Part shown: positions 24,831 to 34,087 of the stretch, piece after piece
Layout: each line of letters starts with the position of its first letter
Numbering within the stretch: position 1 is the stretch's first letter
From: Marinilabiliales bacterium
GTDB lineage: Bacteria; Bacteroidota; Bacteroidia; Bacteroidales; SZUA-534
Direction of reading: 5' to 3'
Length of the DNA: 64,000 nt
NCBI GenBank assembly: GCA_003512955.1
Contig: DOTG01000003.1
Span: 62,001 to 126,000, forward strand
The notes under the pieces: generated by a model
Database searches by the model: none
Seen by the model: only the letters and a program-made list of their open reading frames with translations
What the model was told of the DNA's origin: nothing
Program-made: the position numbers and the translations under genes

Positions 24831-26078
24831 TTATGAAACAAACTCACCATTCAGCATGACCCTTTCAATCAGATTTGAGGTATAGGCATAAGGCAAAAAC
24901 TCATAACCGGGAATCCTGGTGGTTATATAAAGGTTAGCCACCTTCCCTCTACAAATGGAGCCATGTGTTTTTTGAATACCCATAGCATACGCCGAATTAA
25001 TGGTTGCAGCATTGATAACCTCTTCGGGGGTCATTCTGTAATTGATGCAGCCCAGTGACATAATGAATTTCATATTTCCTGAAGGAGATGAGCCCGGATT
25101 AAAATCGCTGGCTAGTGCCACAGGTAACCCAGCCTGCATCATTTTCCGGGCAGGGGAATAAGGCATATTTAAAAAGAAGGCTGCGCCAGGTAAAATGGTC
25201 GGCATGGTTTCAGAACCCAGCAAGCATTTGATTTCTTCATCACCCACAAACTCCAGATGATCCACAGACAAAGCGCCATGAGCCACGCCTACCTGAATTC
25301 CTCCTGAAAATGCCAACTCGTTGGCATGAATTTTTCCCCGGATGTCATATTTTGCGGCAGCTGCCAATATTTTCTCTGTCTCCGGAACCGTGAAAAAACC
25401 TTTGTCACAAAAAACATCCACATAATCAGCGAGTTTTTCCGTTGCTACTTGTGGGATCATTTCATTCACAATTAAATTGACATACTCCGATTGCCTTCCT
25501 TTAAACTCTAATGGAACTGCATGGGCGCCCAAAAAAGTAGCTTTTATTTCAAGGGGCGTGGTTTCTTTCAATTGTTTAATTACCCGGAGCATCTTAATCT
25601 CATTAGCCGTTGTTAAACCATAACCGCTTTTTATTTCAACGGCTCCGGTTCCAAAGCCCGCAATCTCATGAATCCGGTTTAAAGCACTTTGGTATAATTC
25701 TTCTTCTGTTGCCAGATGTAAGCGTTTGGCTGAATTTAGTATCCCACCTCCCCTTTTTGCAATTTCTTCGTACGAAAGCCCTTTAATTTTATCCACGTAT
25801 TCCATCTCACGGCTTCCGGCATAAACCAGATGCGTGTGCGAATCGCAAAACGAGGGCAGGATCAATCTTCCTTCCACGTCCACTTCAACCAGTGAATCCT
25901 TTTGACTGAAGTCAGGTAATTGAGACATTGGGCCAAAATCTTTGATCAAACCATCCACAACCAGAAGGTAAGCATTCTCCAGGCATGGAAGTTTAGCCAT
26001 ATCGCCACCTGCCACCCATTTTTTTGGTTCGTTTTCCACCTGAACGAGTTTACCAATATTCACAAACAACACATCCAT
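24831..26078 (-). CDS. hutI: imidazolonepropionase
   Basis: 415 aa from ATG 26078; the frame is open further upstream to 26150 but that extension has no family counterpart. Amidohydrolase-superfamily TIM barrel with a small beta-sandwich formed by both ends. Metal ligands and family motifs: 'LPSFCDSHTHLVYAGSREMEY' (HxH), 'ATFLGAHAVPLEFKG', 'GKIHANELAFSGG', 'VDHLEFV' and 'ALASDFNPGSSPSGNM' (Asp). It hydrolyses imidazolone-5-propionate to N-formimino-L-glutamate, which the FtcD protein encoded downstream consumes. The two genes probably form a small hut operon. Cytoplasmic. Confidence 0.93.
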   Translation of the reverse strand: MDVLFVNIGKLVQVENEPKKWVAGGDMAKLPCLENAYLLVVDGLIKDFGPMSQLPDFSQKDSLVEVDVEGRLILPSFCDSHTHLVYAGSREMEYVDKIKGLSYEEIAKRGGGILNSAKRLHLATEEELYQSALNRIHEIAGFGTGAVEIKSGYGLTTANEIKMLRVIKQLKETTPLEIKATFLGAHAVPLEFKGRQSEYVNLIVNEMIPQVATEKLADYVDVFCDKGFFTVPETEKILAAAAKYDIRGKIHANELAFSGGIQVGVAHGALSVDHLEFVGDEEIKCLLGSETMPTILPGAAFFLNMPYSPARKMMQAGLPVALASDFNPGSSPSGNMKFIMSLGCINYRMTPEEVINAATINSAYAMGIQKTHGSICRGKVANLYITTRIPGYEFLPYAYTSNLIERVMLNGEFVS

Positions 26079-26135
26079 ACTTTTCAAATTACAATTTACA
26101 ATACAATGCCGCTTAGTTAGCAGAAAGAATATTTT

Positions 26136-26228
26136 AGTATCAAGTATCAAGACAGGAGATTAAGAGATACAAGACACGGGATAATGTGCTAATGAGCAAA
26201 TTGGCTAATCTACTAATGACGAATGATT
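26136..26228 (+). repeat. dispersed intergenic repeat, copy 2
   Basis: This copy matches copy 1 (13371-13467) word for word over much of its length (GTATCAAGTAT, GAGATTAAGAGA, GCTAAT, CTAATGACGAATGA). A fragment in the opposite orientation follows at about 26248-26264 (GTCTCGTGTCCTG), so the tract could fold back on itself. Non-coding. Confidence 0.6.
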
Positions 26229-26399
26229 TCCGATAAGATTTGTTTTGTCTCGTGTCCTGCATCTAAAAATCTACCAATCTATTGTTGTTTTAAAACGTTA
26301 TAAAAACCGGGTTCGAAAATAGAGAATGCCCGGGCAACAACCTAACGAAACTATCTATTTTAAAGCAGAATTCTTAACTGCTTTGAATCTAAAGGGATA

Positions 26400-26500
26400 T
26401 ATTTCACTACAAAGAATAGTACGCAGATGACGCTGATGCTTCGCAACGCGGATAACCACAGATTTTTTCACCGCAAAGATGCAAAGGCGCAAAAAAAATA
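26400..26500 (+). repeat. 'accgcaaagatgcaaaggcgcaaa' type intergenic repeat
   Basis: The tract holds 'ACGCAGATGACGCTGATG' and, at 26470-26493, a run of GCAAAG-type words. It looks like the widely scattered degenerate 'cgcaaagacgcaaag' intergenic repeats of environmental Bacteroidota. A short relative occurs at 28231-28258. Confidence 0.5.
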
Positions 26501-26603
26501 CACTGGTTTTAGTGATAATTATAATTTTCATTCTGTAACCATGTGATCCTGTACCCCTTGCACCCCTTCACTTTGCAACCCGGTATCCCTGTTACAAAAA
26601 CGG

Positions 26604-26807
26604 AGACTCTTTAGCAGGGAAATTGCTTTTAAAAATTGAAATATGGATCTTCCATTTCCGGCGCATGAATTCTTCTCCATTTCAATATATCAATACTGCT
26701 TGCGCCGTTTTTTCATCGTAAAATCATAATCCCCGGGTTAAAACCCAGGGCTATTCATATTAAATCCCTCCGGGGTTTCTTAAAAGCGATTTCCCTAGAC
26801 TCTTTAG
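26604..26807. mobile_element. MITE-like element with 17-bp terminal inverted repeats and flanking direct repeats
   Basis: Terminal inverted repeats at 26616-26632 and 26780-26796 match at 16 of 17 positions (AGGGAAAT[T/C]GCTTTTAA). They are flanked by the exact 11-bp direct repeat AGACTCTTTAG at 26604-26614 and 26797-26807. The ~150-base interior has no gene but is highly foldable: CGGCGCA/TGCGCCG near 26662 and 26701, CCCGGGTT/AACCC-GGG at 26732-26750, and CCCTCCGGGG at 26766-26774. Size, ends and flanks fit a miniature inverted-repeat element, or a large REP-type structure. No transposase is nearby. Confidence 0.55.
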
Positions 26808-26886
26808 GATTTTCGTATTTTCTGCTTATATTAGCTTCCATGATTATAAGTTCCTGATGTAAAACCGAATCAAAAAAAATGCTTTT

Positions 26887-28215
26887 ATGAACAGATTAAA
26901 AAAAGTTTGGATGGGGTTTTTTATGGTGGCCATTTCCATCAATTCCTTTGGCCAGGACAGTACCAAAACGGAAAAGATAAAAACCGGATGGAACTTTGGA
27001 GCCATCCCAGTAATTAGTTACAACTCCGACCTGGGGTTGCAATATGGTGCATTGACCAATATTTATAATTACGGTGATGGAAAAGCCTATCCCATGTATT
27101 ACCACTCTTTTTATGCCGAGGTTTCGCGTTTTACAAAAGGAAGTGGCATATACCGCATTTTCTACGATTCCAAGTATTTAATCCCCAATATCAGGTTCAC
27201 TGCCGACTTTTCGTACCTGCCCGATCAGGCCTTCGACTTTTATGGGTTCAATGGTTCGCAAGCCGTATATAACAAAGACTGGAAGGATGATGAAAGCGAT
27301 GACTATAAGACCCGGATGTTTTACAAACACAAGAAAAACATGCTCCGGACAAGGTTCGATTTTCAGGGTAAAACCGGCATCAACCATTTGAACTGGGCGG
27401 CGGGAATCCTATTCAATAACGTGGAAATAGCCACGGTTGATATCGATAAATTGAATAAAGGAAAAGAAGGTAATGACACATTACCCCATGTGCCTACACT
27501 TTTCGACCAGTATGTGGATTGGAAAATTATTAAAGAAAATGAAAAAACAGGAGGCTTCTTTACCTCAGTAAAAGCCGGTTTAGTATATGATACCCGTGAC
27601 AACGAACCCAACCCCATGAAAGGAATATGGAGCGAAGCTGTACTTTCGCAAACCCTGAACAACGACTTTAAATACACCAAATTGTCGGTCACCCACCGGC
27701 AATATTTTACACTGGTAAAAAACAACCTATCATTTGTGTATCGCATAGGGTACCAAGGTATTATCGCCGGTGATGCCCCCTTCTACAACTTGCCTGAGAT
27801 GGTGTTTTCATATACCCCTTCGGCCTCAGTGGATGGTTTAGGCGGCTCAAAATCGGTACGCGGTATGGTCCGTAACCGGGTCATCGGCAATGGGATTGTT
27901 TACGGGAACCTGGAATTCCGTTGGAAATTCGTGAAGTTCAACTGGATAAACCAAAACTTTTACCTGGCACTGAGCCCATTTGTTGATTTTGGTAAAGTAG
28001 TTCAGGAAAAAGAGGTGGATAAATCGGGAATTCCTGTCACTGTTTTACAATCGGAATATTTTAACGAGGGAAAAGATGAATTCCACATTACCTATGGAAG
28101 CGGATTCCGGATTGCAATGAACCAGAACTTTATTATTGCCGTGGATGCCGGTTTTCCTGCAAACAAAGATGACGGAGATATGGGATTATACATTGGACTG
28201 AACTTCTTGTTCTAA
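26887..28215 (+). CDS. BamA/TamA-like (Omp85-superfamily) outer-membrane protein
   Basis: 442 aa. Signal peptide MNRLKKVWMGFFMVAISINSFG, then a protein made of predicted beta strands with no POTRA domains, starting 'WNFGAIPVISYNSDLGLQYGALTNIYNYG'. The C-terminal half has 'GGFFTSVKAGLVYDTRDNEPNPMKGIWSEAVLSQ' and 'GLGGSKSVRGMVRNRVIGNG', the conserved 'RGY/RGM' substrate-loop region of the D15/BamA surface antigen domain, and the end 'GLYIGLNFLF' with a terminal Phe for barrel assembly. It is a short Omp85-like barrel; in Bacteroidota such proteins are of mostly unknown role (surface antigen, transporter or lipase-associated). The gene stands alone behind the intergenic repeat cluster. Confidence 0.8.
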   Translation: MNRLKKVWMGFFMVAISINSFGQDSTKTEKIKTGWNFGAIPVISYNSDLGLQYGALTNIYNYGDGKAYPMYYHSFYAEVSRFTKGSGIYRIFYDSKYLIPNIRFTADFSYLPDQAFDFYGFNGSQAVYNKDWKDDESDDYKTRMFYKHKKNMLRTRFDFQGKTGINHLNWAAGILFNNVEIATVDIDKLNKGKEGNDTLPHVPTLFDQYVDWKIIKENEKTGGFFTSVKAGLVYDTRDNEPNPMKGIWSEAVLSQTLNNDFKYTKLSVTHRQYFTLVKNNLSFVYRIGYQGIIAGDAPFYNLPEMVFSYTPSASVDGLGGSKSVRGMVRNRVIGNGIVYGNLEFRWKFVKFNWINQNFYLALSPFVDFGKVVQEKEVDKSGIPVTVLQSEYFNEGKDEFHITYGSGFRIAMNQNFIIAVDAGFPANKDDGDMGLYIGLNFLF

Positions 28216-28230
28216 CCAATTTTTCATTAC

Positions 28231-28258
28231 AAGCGGAAAGGCGCCAAGCTGCAAAGAA
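28231..28258 (+). repeat. short copy of the GCAAAG-type intergenic repeat
   Basis: 'AAGCGGAAAGGCGCCAAGC' followed by TGCAAAG resembles the repeat at 26470-26493. It is 16 bases after the stop of the Omp85-like gene, in non-coding DNA. Confidence 0.4.
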
Positions 28259-28430
28259 TAAGAAACATCCGCTCTTGTCTTGTAGTTTGCCGCCTTTTAC
28301 GTGTTTAAAACAATCCGTTCAACGTGCTGAAACCCATCGAAACCCGAAATTTCAAAGGTTTTGTTTGAATTTATCTTTACAAACTCTTAAATTTCCACAT
28401 TATTTTCTTGAATAATACAAAAAGAGCGTT

Positions 28431-30689
28431 ATGGAAACCATATTGATGGGAATAATTATATCATTACTGGTATTAGTGGGCATTTTGTTCTACCTCCTCT
28501 TCCGGATAAGGTTTCAGCCAGACTTTCCTCCAGAAACCGATTCTCAGAATATTATTCAAAAAAACACCCTCACTTTTGTCTTCTCAAACGAAGGAATACT
28601 TATTTCGCAATCGGACATCCCCATTGACAGCCAATTTCACTTACATCTTTCTATCGGCCAACACATTTCGGAACAGAAAAAACTCAAAAACCTTGAAAAA
28701 TACTTTGAAACAGCCTTAAAATTTAAAAAGAATATCTCGCTGAAGCTGTTTGAAGAGAAAGACATGATGATTATCCGCCGCCACGACCTGATCTTTACAC
28801 CTGTATTAAAGGAAAAGGAGGTTATCAGCGTTGTTTTGGTTTTGCAGGAAATTATCTCGCGAAACAAAGACCAGGAACATTTAAGTGCCAATAAGGAACT
28901 TGAAGAACAACGAAATTATGCCCTCAAGCAAATTGATGAAATTGAAGCACAAAAAAGTGAGCTCGAAATTGCTTTTAAAAAATCGAGCAAGCACCACATC
29001 ATGCTTCAGAAAGCTTTGCGTAAAAACGAACTGCAAAAAGCTGAGCTAGAGAAAGCCTTAGAAATTATTAACAACCAAAAGGTTGAACTTGAAAAAGCCA
29101 ATAAAGAGATTAAAGAGAGCAGCCGGCTAAAAGAGATTTTTTTAGCCAATACCAGCCACGAAATCCGTACGCCTTTGAATGCCATCATTGGATTTACCAA
29201 CCTGCTTTTGAATTCGGAATTAAAGGAAAATCAAAAAAAATACCTTGAAAATATCAAAGCCTCAGGAAATAACTTGCTGGTTGTTATTAATGATATTCTC
29301 GATTTTTCAAAAATTGAATCGGGCAAGCTCACCCTGGAAGAAATTGAATTCGATTTCAAAAACCTTATCAAACACACCATTAGCACGTTGTCGGTAAAGT
29401 CACAGGAAAAAGGCATCGAACTGAAATATGATATTTCGCCTGACATTCCGGAAGTCATCGTTGGAGATCCGGTAAGGTTAAACCAGATATTGATAAACCT
29501 GATTGGGAATGCCATTAAATTTACAAATACGGGAGGATGGGTCCGGCTGATGGCTGCCAATGGTAAGATTACCGACGACCGAATTAAAATCCTGTTTAAA
29601 GTAGAAGATAACGGAATTGGCATCGCTCCTGATAAGTTGGCCTATATTTTCCAAAGTTTTACCCAAGGGCAAAGCGACACAACCCGTAAATATGGGGGCA
29701 CGGGCTTGGGTTTATCTATTGTAAAACAGCTGATTGAATTGCAGACCGGCGAGATAGAAGTGGAAAGTCAAACAGGAAAAGGAACTGCATTCACCTTTTA
29801 TATTTTCATGAAAATTGGCAAAAACAGGGATGCCGTCCGTATTAAACACCAATCGAAACCTACCCCCCGGCTTTTAGCTGACCATATGAAGATACTGTTG
29901 GTTGAAGATAACCTCATCAACCAGCAATTGGCCTACGATACCATTAAGGCCTGGAACAACAAGATTGAGATTGATGTAGCTGAAAACGGGAAATTGGCTT
30001 TAGAAAAGGTGGAGGCCCAAACTTATCATTTGATACTGATGGACATTCAGATGCCTGAAATGGATGGCATTGAAGCCACCCAAAGAATCCGGCAAATGGT
30101 TGAGCCCCGAAACAGGACCCCCATTGTAGCTATGACAGCCCATGCCCTGAAAAATGAAAAAGATAATTGCTTGAGCATCGGCATGAACGATTACATTTCG
30201 AAACCCTTCGATCCTGAGGATTTATTTGCCATTATTTCCAAGTTCTGTCCAAATCCTGAAAATATTACAAATCCTGAAAAAATAGCAGAATCGGTAATCA
30301 TCCCCAGGCTAAACCTCAACACTGAGAAAGCTTACGTGCTATTCAATACGAGCAACCTCAAAAAAATTTACCAAAACAACCATGCAAAGATTTCGAAGAT
30401 TGTGAAAATGTGCTACGAAAGTATCCCCAACGAAATTGTAGAAATTCAAAAATCCTTTGATACCAATGATTGGGAGGTTCTGCGGAATAAGGCCCATGCC
30501 CTGAAGCCAAAATTAGGGTATTTGGGCATGGACACCCAACAAGACAATGCAAAAAACATTGAATTGATGAGCCAACAACCTGATAATGAAAAATTGAAGC
30601 TCCAAGAAGCCATCAACGAGATTAAAGAGTATTGGGAAACCGCCACCCCTGAAATTGAGGATTATCTTATGCATCAACCCGCAGAATAA
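28431..30689 (+). CDS. hybrid sensor histidine kinase with receiver and Hpt domains
   Basis: 752 aa. A single N-terminal transmembrane helix (~4-24), a PAS-like region (~45-150), and a long coiled coil (~155-232) lead to HisKA with His243 ('ANTSHEIRTPLNAIIGFTN'), HATPase_c with 'LINLIGNAIKFTN', 'VEDNGIGI' and 'YGGTGLGLSIVK', a receiver with Asp538 ('LILMDIQMPEMDGIEAT'), and a C-terminal Hpt domain with His689 ('KAHALKPKLGYLGM'). All four phosphorelay stations are therefore in one protein except the final receiver. The next gene starts one base after this stop and encodes a related kinase without Hpt; a free receiver protein follows. There is no large periplasmic domain, so the signal is probably cytoplasmic or membrane-borne. 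Confidence 0.9.
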   Translation: METILMGIIISLLVLVGILFYLLFRIRFQPDFPPETDSQNIIQKNTLTFVFSNEGILISQSDIPIDSQFHLHLSIGQHISEQKKLKNLEKYFETALKFKKNISLKLFEEKDMMIIRRHDLIFTPVLKEKEVISVVLVLQEIISRNKDQEHLSANKELEEQRNYALKQIDEIEAQKSELEIAFKKSSKHHIMLQKALRKNELQKAELEKALEIINNQKVELEKANKEIKESSRLKEIFLANTSHEIRTPLNAIIGFTNLLLNSELKENQKKYLENIKASGNNLLVVINDILDFSKIESGKLTLEEIEFDFKNLIKHTISTLSVKSQEKGIELKYDISPDIPEVIVGDPVRLNQILINLIGNAIKFTNTGGWVRLMAANGKITDDRIKILFKVEDNGIGIAPDKLAYIFQSFTQGQSDTTRKYGGTGLGLSIVKQLIELQTGEIEVESQTGKGTAFTFYIFMKIGKNRDAVRIKHQSKPTPRLLADHMKILLVEDNLINQQLAYDTIKAWNNKIEIDVAENGKLALEKVEAQTYHLILMDIQMPEMDGIEATQRIRQMVEPRNRTPIVAMTAHALKNEKDNCLSIGMNDYISKPFDPEDLFAIISKFCPNPENITNPEKIAESVIIPRLNLNTEKAYVLFNTSNLKKIYQNNHAKISKIVKMCYESIPNEIVEIQKSFDTNDWEVLRNKAHALKPKLGYLGMDTQQDNAKNIELMSQQPDNEKLKLQEAINEIKEYWETATPEIEDYLMHQPAE

Positions 30690-30690
30690 G

Positions 30691-33570
30691 GTGAAAAAAT
30701 TAAAGTTCCTTTTACTAATCTCCATCGCCGGAAACACCGTGATGACTGCAAATACAGTTGACAGTTTGCAGAATTTATTACCATCAGCAACACCTGAACG
30801 AAAAACCGAACTATACCTTGAAATTGCCAAGTTTTACCAGGCCAATTCTTTCGATAGTGCTTTGTATTACTATTCTCGGTCCCAAGAACTGGCTACAAAA
30901 CTCAATAACCAAAGCAAAATCAGCGATATCCAGAGATTAAAAGGGACGGTTTATTTCTGGAAAGGGGATTACCGCCAATCACAGATTGAATTTGAATCGG
31001 CCTTAAATGGATATGAAAAAGCCCATGATGAAATCGGACAGGCTAAAATATACAACAACCTGAGTATGCTTTTTCAGGCCCAAGGTAAAAACAACGAAGC
31101 GGTTACAAATCTTGAAAAGGCTCTGAAAACATTCATTGATAACGGGAACGAGCCCCTTCAAACCCTACCTCTGATAAATCTGGGCATCATATATTTCCGC
31201 TCAGGAAATTACACTAAGGCATCGGATAACTTCAACCATGCTTTAATTATTGCAAAAAAACACAATGATTTGACATCCATCTCAAACATTACCAATAATT
31301 TAGGTACAGTTTATAAAGAAATGGGGAAATACCCCGAGGCATTGGATTGTTTTAATCAATCCGTCGGAAGCTATCAACAACTCAATGATAAAATTGGGGA
31401 ATCGGCCAGCCTTACAAACATTGGAATATTATTCAAAGAACTAGGCAATTACAACCAGGCAGTTACATATATTGCTAAAAGTTTGCAGATTAAAAGGGAA
31501 ATTCAAGCCCAGGATAAGATTCCTGCCAGCTTAATTATTTTAGGGGACATTTATTGCGAATGGAAGAAATTTGAATTGGCTATTGATTATTATTACGAAG
31601 CCCTTGATTTGTCGAAGAAATCGGAAAATATAGCTGACCAGGCTACTGCATTATATGGGTTGGCACAAGTTTATCAAAAAACAGATGTTTACCCTAAAGC
31701 CTTGGATCTATTAACTGAGGCCGCCCAAATGTTTGAATCTGTTGACAGCAAAAAAGAACTGGCTCAAACGCTCAACAACATGGGGGTTGTTTACTCTACA
31801 AAATTAAATGATGTAAAAAATGCCGACCAGTTTTTTAAAAAAGCTGAAACCTATTACCTTGAAATGGATTTAAAAGTTGGTTTGGCTGAATTGGAACACA
31901 ACAAAGGGATTCACTATTATAACCAGGGGCTCTGGGATAAAGCTATTGCAAGTTTTGAACAAAGCAATAAACTTAAACCTTATAGTACCTATCATTTGTT
32001 CGGCAATTATAATTTTTTAGCAGAATGTAATATTAAAATTAATAACTTGCCCGCCGCAATTTTCTCGTATCAAAAAGCGCTTCAATACAAAGATTCTATA
32101 CTGAATGACCGGACAGCATTGCAACTGGCACAATTCGAAATTGAGCAAAATGTATTAAAGAACGAACAGGAAATAGCCCGGTTAAAACAACTAAATGAGA
32201 TTAACATTTTATATTTAAACAAAAAGAAAGATATGCAATACATCCTACTATCATTCTCCATCATCTTGGTTATTTTAATAATTGTTATGATGATTTTTAT
32301 TGCTAAACAAAGGAAAATCAATATACGCCTGCAATTGCAACAATCTAAGATTGAATCGCAAAAACAAGATTTACAAGACACCAACATGAAACTGATTGAT
32401 GCCCGTGTTCAGGCCGAAAAATTGAGCGATTTTAAGAGCCAGTTTTTAGCCAACATCAGCCATGAAATCCGGACACCTTTAAACGCCATTATTGGGTATG
32501 CCAAGCTTTTAGGCAAAAATATGAATGCCGAAAACAACAACCAGTACCTAAACAACATTATTCAAGCCAGCGACAACCTCTCGGTGATAATCAATGATTT
32601 GCTTGATTTTTCGAAAATTGAGGCAGGTAAAATGATCCTTGATAATACCGAGTTTCATCCTTTTGAAATTATCACCCAGGCCATTTCAACCTTAAAATTT
32701 AGAGCCGAGGAAAAAAACATCACTCTGGAAATTCATATCGACCCGATGATTCCAAGAATACTCAAAGGCGATCCTTACCGTTTGTCGCAAATCATGATCA
32801 ACCTGCTTGGCAATGCCATTAAATTTTCGCATTCAAACCAAGTGGTCACCATTGAGGCAAACGCTCATATTGCCGGCAACAAATGCCTTCTGGTATTCAT
32901 GGTAAAAGATCACGGTATTGGTATTGAGGCTGAGAAACTTGAAAGTATTTTTGAAAGTTTCAACCAGGCGCAATCAGATACTGCCAGGATCTTTGGTGGC
33001 ACCGGACTGGGATTGGCTATTGTCAAACGTTTGGTAGCCTTACAAAAAGGCAATATTGAGGTAAAAAGTAAACTCAATGAGGGTTCTACCTTTACCATAA
33101 GTATTTCGTATGAAATTCCGCCAATGAGCGCCCAAATAAGCCCCACCCAAGAAAAGACCGTTATCTATCCTCAGCTACATACCGAAGGGAAAGAGTACAA
33201 CATCCTATTAGTTGAAGATAATTTAATCAACCAGGAATTGGCTAAGGATACCATCAATTCTTGGAATGAACCCTTCGTGGTGGATATTGCAGAAAATGGC
33301 CGGGAAGCAATTGAGGCCTTAAAAAACAAGCATTACCATGTTATAATTATGGATATTCAAATGCCGATTATGGATGGCCACGAAGCTACCCGGTTTATCC
33401 GTAACGAAATGCCGGATCCAATTTCAAAAATCCCCATTATAGGGATGACAGCTCATGCTATGAGTTCAGAAAAAGAGCTGGCCTTAAAAAATGGCATGAA
33501 CGAATACATAATTAAACCATTTAATCCGGACGAACTTAAACAAAAGATTGTTTTTTTTGTCAATATATAG
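30691..33570 (+). CDS. TPR-containing hybrid sensor histidine kinase
   Basis: 959 aa from GTG 30691, one base after the previous stop; the GTG begins a good signal peptide (MKKLKFLLLISIAGNTVMTA), whereas the longer in-frame start lies inside the preceding gene. Periplasmic part (~25-500): about nine TPR repeats ('AKIYNNLSMLFQAQGKNNEAVTNLEKAL', 'SISNITNNLGTVYKEMGKYPEALDCFNQ'). Then a transmembrane helix (~520-542), coiled coil, HisKA with His591 ('NISHEIRTPLNAIIGYAK'), HATPase_c ('LLGNAIKFS', 'FGGTGLGLAIVK') and a receiver with Asp888 ('VIIMDIQMPIMDGHEAT'). No output domain and no Hpt. It may hand phosphate to the Hpt of the upstream kinase. TPR-sensor kinases are common in Bacteroidota; ligands are mostly unknown. 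Confidence 0.88.
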   Translation: MKKLKFLLLISIAGNTVMTANTVDSLQNLLPSATPERKTELYLEIAKFYQANSFDSALYYYSRSQELATKLNNQSKISDIQRLKGTVYFWKGDYRQSQIEFESALNGYEKAHDEIGQAKIYNNLSMLFQAQGKNNEAVTNLEKALKTFIDNGNEPLQTLPLINLGIIYFRSGNYTKASDNFNHALIIAKKHNDLTSISNITNNLGTVYKEMGKYPEALDCFNQSVGSYQQLNDKIGESASLTNIGILFKELGNYNQAVTYIAKSLQIKREIQAQDKIPASLIILGDIYCEWKKFELAIDYYYEALDLSKKSENIADQATALYGLAQVYQKTDVYPKALDLLTEAAQMFESVDSKKELAQTLNNMGVVYSTKLNDVKNADQFFKKAETYYLEMDLKVGLAELEHNKGIHYYNQGLWDKAIASFEQSNKLKPYSTYHLFGNYNFLAECNIKINNLPAAIFSYQKALQYKDSILNDRTALQLAQFEIEQNVLKNEQEIARLKQLNEINILYLNKKKDMQYILLSFSIILVILIIVMMIFIAKQRKINIRLQLQQSKIESQKQDLQDTNMKLIDARVQAEKLSDFKSQFLANISHEIRTPLNAIIGYAKLLGKNMNAENNNQYLNNIIQASDNLSVIINDLLDFSKIEAGKMILDNTEFHPFEIITQAISTLKFRAEEKNITLEIHIDPMIPRILKGDPYRLSQIMINLLGNAIKFSHSNQVVTIEANAHIAGNKCLLVFMVKDHGIGIEAEKLESIFESFNQAQSDTARIFGGTGLGLAIVKRLVALQKGNIEVKSKLNEGSTFTISISYEIPPMSAQISPTQEKTVIYPQLHTEGKEYNILLVEDNLINQELAKDTINSWNEPFVVDIAENGREAIEALKNKHYHVIIMDIQMPIMDGHEATRFIRNEMPDPISKIPIIGMTAHAMSSEKELALKNGMNEYIIKPFNPDELKQKIVFFVNI

Positions 33571-33638
33571 TCGCATTTAAAACCCATATTAAACTAACAA
33601 ATCAAATAGTTTCACCTTAACTTTTGAACAATAATTTA

Positions 33639-33646
33639 TAACTTTG
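33639..33646 (+). promoter_or_regulatory. -7 promoter box of the single-domain receiver gene
   Basis: TAACTTTG matches TAnnTTTG and ends 25 bases before the ATG. It suggests the receiver gene can be expressed apart from the two kinase genes. Confidence 0.45.
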
Positions 33647-33671
33647 AATTCATTAACCAAAATAACACTAT

Positions 33672-34061
33672 ATGAACGGAAAATATAATATCATTCTTGT
33701 TGACGATGATTTCATCTTCCTTGAAATGCTTAGAGAATCGTTGGTTGATAACCCAGACTATAACATTGTCGCATTTCAAACCGGTGAAGAATGCATCAAC
33801 CACATGCATTTAAACCCCGATGTAATTGTACTCGATTATTACCTGAACAGCGAAAACCCTGAAGCAAAAAACGGGTTGGAAATTCTCAGAGAAATACATG
33901 CCATCAATCCACAGGCTAAAGTAATTATACTTTCGGGTCAGGAGGATGGCAATCTGGTGTATGACTTTGTACGCGAAAATGCCACAAATTATGTGGTAAA
34001 AGACAACAATGCCTTTGAGAATGTAAAGAATGCAATAGATGATATCATCAGCAAAATATAA
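33672..34061 (+). CDS. single-domain response regulator (CheY-like)
   Basis: 129 aa, receiver domain only. Acidic triad 'LVDDDF' (~10-14), phosphoacceptor Asp55 ('VIVLDYYLNSENPEAKNG'), Ser in 'ILSGQED' and Lys in 'YVVKDN' are all present. The loop after Asp55 is longer than usual, with 'NSENPEAKNG' before the conserved 'LEILREI'. With no output domain it must act by protein interaction or as the terminal phosphate acceptor of a relay. Placed 101 bases downstream of two hybrid kinases, one of which has an Hpt domain, it is the obvious partner for that Hpt (inference). A strong terminator overlaps its stop codon. Confidence 0.87.
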   Translation: MNGKYNIILVDDDFIFLEMLRESLVDNPDYNIVAFQTGEECINHMHLNPDVIVLDYYLNSENPEAKNGLEILREIHAINPQAKVIILSGQEDGNLVYDFVRENATNYVVKDNNAFENVKNAIDDIISKI

Positions 34062-34087
34062 AAAAACGGCTTAGGCCGTTTTTTTTT
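34061..34087. terminator. bidirectional terminator between the receiver gene and lolA
   Basis: AAAAAACGGC (34061-34070) pairs with GCCGTTTTTT (34075-34084) around a 4-base loop and is followed by more T. Symmetry allows it to end both convergent genes; it overlaps the stop of the receiver gene by one base and the lolA stop by two. Confidence 0.85.

Noticed and set aside
26079..26150. 24-residue N-terminal extension of HutI
   Set aside because: The extra residues lie in the intergenic repeat and have no counterpart in HutI; 'MDVLFVNIGKL' is the usual start.
26079..26886. Insertion sequence or CRISPR array in the 800-base gap
   Set aside because: No transposase frame, no Cas genes, and the repeats are diverged and unevenly spaced. 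Only short inverted-repeat elements can be supported.
28231..28310. Terminator after the Omp85-like gene
   Set aside because: The GCGGAAAGGCG and CGCCTTTTACG parts pair imperfectly and are not followed by a T run.
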